Positions 60,801-64,000 of a stretch of DNA of 64,000 nucleotides are shown here, in pieces (positions within the stretch are counted from its first letter, which is position 1; each line of letters opens with the position of its first letter). Both the position numbers and the translations under genes were made by a program. The notes under the pieces were generated by a model. The model saw only the letters and a list, made by a program, of their open reading frames with translations, ran no database searches and was not told the DNA's origin. Source of the DNA: Bathymodiolus brooksi (Eukaryota > Mollusca > Bivalvia > Mytilida > Modiolidae); the NCBI GenBank assembly GCA_963680875.1, contig OY804583.1:32043331-32107330 (forward strand), given 5' to 3'.

Positions 60801-61971
60801 TCACTGATACTGGCAATCAGATCTAGAGTCAGTTTGCTGATACTGGCAATCAGATCTAGAGTCAGTTCACTGATACTGGCAATCAGATCTAGAGTCAGTT
60901 CACTGATACTGGCAATCAGACCTAGAGTCAGTTCGCTGATACTGGCAATCAGATCTAGAGTCAGTTCACTGATACTGGCAATCAGATCTAGAGTCAGTTT
61001 GCTGATACTGGCAATCAGATCTAGAGTCAGTTCACTGATACTGGCAATCAGATCTAGAGTCAGTTCGCTGATACTGGCAATCAGATCTAGAGTCAGTTCG
61101 CTGATACTGGCAATCAGATCTAAAGTCAGTTCACTGATACTGGCAATCAGATCTAGAGTCAGTTCACTGATACTGGCAATCAGATCTAGAGTCAGTTTGC
61201 TGATACTGGCAATCAGATCTAGAGTCAGTTCACTGATACTGGCAATCAGATCTAGAGTCAGTTCACTGATACTGGCAATCATATCTAGAGTCAGTTCACT
61301 GATACTGGCAATCAGATCTAGAGTCAGTTCACTGATACTGGCAATCAGATCTAGAGTCAGTTCACTGATTCTGGCAATCAGATCTAGAGTCAGTTCTCTG
61401 ATACTGACAATCTAATTTGGTGAGATCAATGGAAAAATGTCCAAGTTACCAATAAATAAAATTAATTATGGTGTATAAATGTATACTATACACAATTTAT
61501 TTGGCAGTAGATGATCAACAGAAACAAGAGCTTTCTGGGAATCATTTGTGTACTAACAGTGTATAAATATCAAATCAAAATTTGATATACATCAGTAGAA
61601 AAACTACCCATCATGCACTAGCTTCTAGAATGTTGTAGATTTGGTTTATGGTGTAGCCGGAGAAAACCACCGACCAGCTGCAAGTCACTGACAAACTTTA
61701 TCACATAATGTTGTATAGAGAAAACCACCGACCTGCTGCAAGTCACTGACAAACTTTATCACATAATGTTGTATTGAGTACACCTCACCTGAGCGGTGTT
61801 CAGACTCACATTAGTGGTGATAAGCACTGATTGCATAGGTAGTTATAAATCCAACTACCGTACGATCACGACCACGACGGCCCCAGGAATGTTATATTAC
61901 CTGATGGTGGTAGGAATACATTTATCTAAATCAGCATCATTAAATATCACAGCCGCATTTTTTCCGCCTAA
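54663..61971 (-). CDS. ALDH8A1: ALDH8A1-type aldehyde dehydrogenase, last 5 exons, 5'-partial
   Basis: NAD-dependent aldehyde dehydrogenase. ALDH8A1 oxidises 2-aminomuconic 6-semialdehyde in the kynurenine branch of tryptophan breakdown (cytosol). Five minus-strand exons join in phase to 232 residues ending in a stop; human ALDH8A1 is 487 residues, so this is the C-terminal half. Signatures: [16 protein letters not shown] (cofactor/active-site region), [15 protein letters not shown] (catalytic Cys in GEIC), [54 protein letters not shown]. The [11 protein letters not shown] and NCWLLR motifs point to ALDH8A1 rather than ALDH1/2/9. The gene starts beyond the right edge and converges on PRPF6. 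Confidence 0.9.
54810..55520 (-). other. ALDH8A1 last intron, nothing recognised
   Basis: Contains a GATTGATTGATTGTTGTTTA SINE-like tail at 55306 and otherwise unassigned sequence. Confidence 0.45.
56009..56290 (-). mobile_element. LINE C-terminal fragment
   Basis: Minus strand: [18 protein letters not shown], a C-x2-C-x8-H-x4-C finger typical of LINE C-termini, then in another frame [20 protein letters not shown]. At least one frameshift separates the two. The T-rich stretch at 55520-55560 could be its 3' end. Confidence 0.75.
56611..56871 (-). mobile_element. SINE family A
   Basis: Full-length minus copy, head ending CACGACCGCAGCCGCCCCCT. Confidence 0.86.
57375..57584 (-). CDS. ALDH8A1: ALDH8A1 exon with EEIFGPV motif
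   Basis: Acceptor gtttgcag, donor gtaatt, phase 0 both ends, 70 codons: [70 protein letters not shown]. The Glu-Glu-Ile-Phe-Gly-Pro block is the general ALDH signature that contacts NAD. Confidence 0.96.
57592..57705 (-). repeat. 2 x ~56-bp repeat just upstream of an ALDH8A1 acceptor
   Basis: On the plus strand AAATAGAACATGTTGATAGT..CATTGTAATCTCC is followed by AAATAGAACATGATGATAGT..CATTGTAATCTCC, starting a few bases from the acceptor of the EEIFGPV exon. Exonic sequence is not included. Confidence 0.8.
57837..58203. mobile_element. Pogo-type MITE split by a SINE
   Basis: Left part TTAAACCTGTATTAAGCAACCA and right part GACAGGTATGACTG belong to the CAGTCAAACC family; a family A SINE (57911-58112) sits inside, so the SINE arrived later. 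Confidence 0.7.
57911..58112 (-). mobile_element. SINE family A inside a MITE
   Basis: Minus copy from TTAATGGTATTTAGTGCCGC to GTGATAGGCATTGATC; inserted in the pogo-type MITE at 57837-58203. Confidence 0.82.
58252..58417 (-). CDS. ALDH8A1: ALDH8A1 exon [15 protein letters not shown]
   Basis: Acceptor ttttgcag, donor gtaggt. Encodes [55 protein letters not shown]. The donor was placed at GTAGGT because that keeps phase with the next exon (GYFMRP). Confidence 0.9.
58468..58508 (-). mobile_element. SINE family A, 3' fragment
   Basis: CAGCCACTTTCAACAATATT then TCAATTATATAATGAGG. Confidence 0.65.
58585..58672 (+). repeat. Short tandem repeat
   Basis: TACCCATTCATAGTACGAAA and CATACCCATTCATATATT repeats. 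Confidence 0.7.
59147..59251 (-). CDS. ALDH8A1: ALDH8A1 exon with catalytic cysteine
   Basis: Acceptor ttttacag, donor gtatgc. Encodes [34 protein letters not shown] and two bases of R. The first Cys of GEICLC aligns with the ALDH2 nucleophile. Confidence 0.94.
59262..59375 (-). mobile_element. SINE family A, head-truncated
   Basis: Begins within 15 bases of the catalytic ALDH8A1 exon acceptor; tail and part of the centre. Confidence 0.8.
59659..59910 (+). mobile_element. SINE family A
   Basis: Plus copy with head GGCTGTCCTGGTCATGATTG, B box lost, tail GTTGAAAGTGGTAATAAATA. Confidence 0.83.
60190..61412. repeat. 33-bp minisatellite, ~37 copies
   Basis: Unit GATCTAGAGTCAGTTCACTG + ATACTGGCAATCA, 33 bases, in the ALDH8A1 intron. 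Because 33 is a multiple of 3 the array is open on both strands ([11 protein letters not shown] on minus, [11 protein letters not shown] on plus). Variant copies (TTCGCTG, TTTGCTG, TAGTCCGTTC) recur in order about every eight units. Confidence 0.97.
61637..61885 (-). mobile_element. SINE family A with internal duplication
   Basis: Minus copy in which AGAAAACCACCGACCTGCTG..ACATAATGTTGTA occurs twice in tandem and the usual tail is mostly missing. Confidence 0.8.
61901..61971 (-). CDS. ALDH8A1: ALDH8A1 exon with LGGKN motif
   Basis: Acceptor tttttcag, donor gtaata (minus strand). Encodes [23 protein letters not shown] and two bases of R. Most 5' exon of this gene in the window. Confidence 0.93.
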
Positions 61972-62167
61972 CTGAAAAAAAAACATTAAAAAAAATATTT
62001 TAATGGAATCCATAATATGTCGTCTGCTCAAAAAACTTATAGCAAAATGTTTAATCGCTAATATATTAAATCTGTTGTTACTATGGTAATGTCATTTATC
62101 TTTTTCGGGAATTGCATTGATGTACAATAGGTTATCTGTTACTGCAGTAATGTCATTCCCCTTTTTC

Positions 62168-62395
62168 AGTGGTCGTAATCGTATGGTAGTTGAATTTACA
62201 ACTACCTATGCAATCAGTGTCTATCACCAATCAAGGCAAGGTGTACAACATTATGTGATAAAGTTTGTCAGTGACTTGCGACAGGTCGGTGGTTTTCTCT
62301 GGGTCCTCAAGTTTCCTCCACCAATAAAACTGACCGCCACGATATAACTGAAATATTGTTGACCGTGGCATTAAACCCCATAAAACCAAACCAAT
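62168..62395 (+). mobile_element. SINE family A, B box deleted
   Basis: Plus copy; from CTATCACCAATCAAGGC the B-box part is missing. Tail ends CATAAAACCAAACC. Confidence 0.83.
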
Positions 62396-62889
62396 CATTC
62401 CCCTTTTTCGAGGAATGGCAGCTATAGACACTGGAATATCGAAGACTATCATCACTTTGGTTTGTACATTATTGCGAGCTAAGAATACAATCCGCCTCCC
62501 CTTTTATTCACCCTTTGCAGTTTTTGTCACAGTTTTCACTGGATGCAGCCAGCAATCGCTGCAACCAATCAGATCAATATAAACTGGTAGTTTTGTTTGA
62601 AAAGTATTAAATAATGGTGGTTTCATAATTCAATCGTAATATATATGTAAAACCCAAAACAATTTGACAACCATCACAGCCATTTAATAAAAAACATTTC
62701 TGATTGGTTTCTCTGCTTTTTTGTAGTCAGCAAATAAAGTTAGTCAATTTGTTTTCATTCAGTCAAGCACTGATGGAAAGCACACTTAAATCTCAATTGG
62801 AAACTATTAATCTTGTTGAAAGACCATGATTTTATGAATTTAGCAGATGATAGATATGCATTTTTGTGGTAATTTTATTGAGATTAGTG

Positions 62890-63141
62890 TTAGGGTTATG
62901 GTGTTTAATGCCACTTTCAACAATATTTCAGCTATACCGTGGCTGTCCGTTTTATTAGTGGAGGAAACCGGAGTACCCTGAGAAAACCACCAACCTGCCA
63001 CAAGTTACTGACAAACTTTATCAAATAATGTTGTATCATGTAGTTGTACACCTCGCCATCAGTGGGATTTAAACTCACAACTTTAGTGGTGACTGCATAG
63101 GTAGTTGTAAATCCAACTACCATACGATCACGACGGCCCCT
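62890..63141 (-). mobile_element. SINE family A
   Basis: Minus copy, TTAGGGTTATGGTGTTTAAT to ACGATCACGACGGCCCC. Confidence 0.85.
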
Positions 63142-63285
63142 AAATGCTTTAAATATATCTATGATAGCACTACATGTACTAGTAAACCTCCTTGACCACT
63201 TTCCAAAACAGTGATTCAGCTAGATCATGTTCTGAAACTTTCAGAATTTACTTTTCAGATGAAAATAGCTGAAATCAGTTAAATA

Positions 63286-63564
63286 AGGGAACGACCATTT
63301 AACTTGATGGGGGGGTTATGGTTTTTTTCTAAAAAAATATTCTGATTCCCAATGTTGCTGAAAAAAATATTCTTATTTTGGTGGAGGAAAAAAATAATAA
63401 TCTGATTCAGAGTTTTTGTCATATAACCTAATGTTAAATTCTGGAGAAAAAAAATTGCGCTTCGCGCGACAAAAAAAATAAATATTCTAACTCTTGTGTT
63501 GTCCGAAAAAAAAATTCTGAACGAAACAAACCCCCCCCCCCTTCAAGTTAAATAGTCGGTCCCT
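63286..63564. mobile_element. Inverted-repeat element with GGGACC ends
   Basis: Left AGGGAACGACCATTTAACTT, right AAGTTAAATAGTCGGTCCCT, with G- and C-runs just inside and a small hairpin GCGCTTCGCGCG. 279 bp, no coding sequence. Confidence 0.75.
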
Positions 63565-63658
63565 AACTGAAAAAAAAATCATCCCTGCACATTTCAGTGT
63601 CGTACTAATGAAACAAGTACAATGTGTTAATCTTCAATTTCTGATCATCAGGTGGTTT

Positions 63659-64000
63659 TTGAGTGAGTGAGTGATTGTTGTTTAATACCAATTCAGCAAA
63701 TTTTCAGCCATACCATGGCGAGAACAAGTTAATTGTCAATGAGATGATGATGAGGACCACTTTGTACTAGACCAACACACTTATTTGGAATTTTATAGTG
63801 CTAGCTTACTGAAATGACAGTCCACGGGTAGACATGTCGCTCCACTCGGACACATTATCCTGATTCCGAGCCAACCAGTCTTTGCTCTTTCTCCTTAATG
63901 CTGCGTGCTTAGCGGAAAAGCAACAAATACCAATTTTATAGTCCTTGGTTTGACCCAACCGGGGATCGAACCGACTATCTACCGCACTCGAGGCAAGCAC
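63659..64000 (-). mobile_element. SINE family B, cut by the window edge
   Basis: Minus copy from GAGTGAGTGAGTGATTGTTG to CCGCACTCGAGGCAAGCAC at the right edge; body complete. Confidence 0.86.

Noticed and set aside
60219..61415. Long open frames of [11 protein letters not shown] or [11 protein letters not shown] repeats as proteins
   Set aside because: They are the two strands of one 33-bp minisatellite inside an ALDH8A1 intron; open on both strands because the period is a multiple of three.

Overview
The window is a piece of an intron-rich, AT-rich animal nuclear genome. Two conserved metazoan genes are cut into small exons with GT-AG introns. The non-coding DNA is packed with tRNA-derived SINEs, small inverted-repeat DNA transposons, decayed non-LTR retrotransposons and long minisatellites. 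The repeat repertoire (two SINE families with a related 3' tail, palindromic elements, pogo-type elements, a dispersed repeat beginning GTTTGAAGATACC) looks like a mollusc or related lophotrochozoan. That placement is an inference from repeat style, not a database match.

Plus strand, 927-50294: PRPF6/Prp6, the U5 snRNP 102-kDa bridging protein of the U4/U6.U5 tri-snRNP. I could place 24 coding exons with consistent splice phases through to the stop codon. They give 899 residues (the first from a split codon); the first ~24 residues lie upstream of the window. Minus strand, 61971-54663: the last five coding exons of an ALDH8A1-type aldehyde dehydrogenase (2-aminomuconic semialdehyde dehydrogenase, kynurenine pathway), 232 residues including the catalytic-cysteine exon; its 5' half lies beyond the right edge. 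The genes converge tail to tail across about 4.4 kb holding a SINE, a 919-bp pogo-type transposon and small inverted-repeat elements.

Layout: 1-7200 PRPF6 exons 1-6 (numbered within the window); 7.8-17.8 kb exons 7-12 with several exon-edge repeats and a 1.2-kb 37-bp minisatellite; 19.6-27.7 kb exons 13-17 with the most dramatic exon-edge repeats; 27.2-38.2 kb an 11-kb intron built of a recurring ~0.7-kb repeat, a hAT-like foldback element, a hAT-type MITE and decayed mollusc-type repeats; 38.3-42.1 kb a broken LINE; 42.2-50.3 kb exons 19-24 with more SINEs and a 1.6-kb transposon; 50.3-54.6 kb intergenic; 54.6-62 kb ALDH8A1 exons with a LINE fragment and a 1.2-kb 33-bp minisatellite; 62-64 kb ALDH8A1 intron or upstream sequence.

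The most unusual observation is that many tandem repeats in PRPF6 are amplified splice junctions. At nine of 24 exons the unit carries exon-edge sequence plus the splice site: 37 acceptors in a row at exon 15, 14 at exon 16, 11 donors at exon 17, five acceptors at exon 14, and smaller or decayed arrays at exons 6, 7, 10, 11 and 12. Most extra sites would introduce a premature stop or a frameshift. The nearest extra acceptor of exon 14 would instead add 13 residues in frame. No bacterial-type system, CRISPR array or canonical tRNA/rRNA gene was found.
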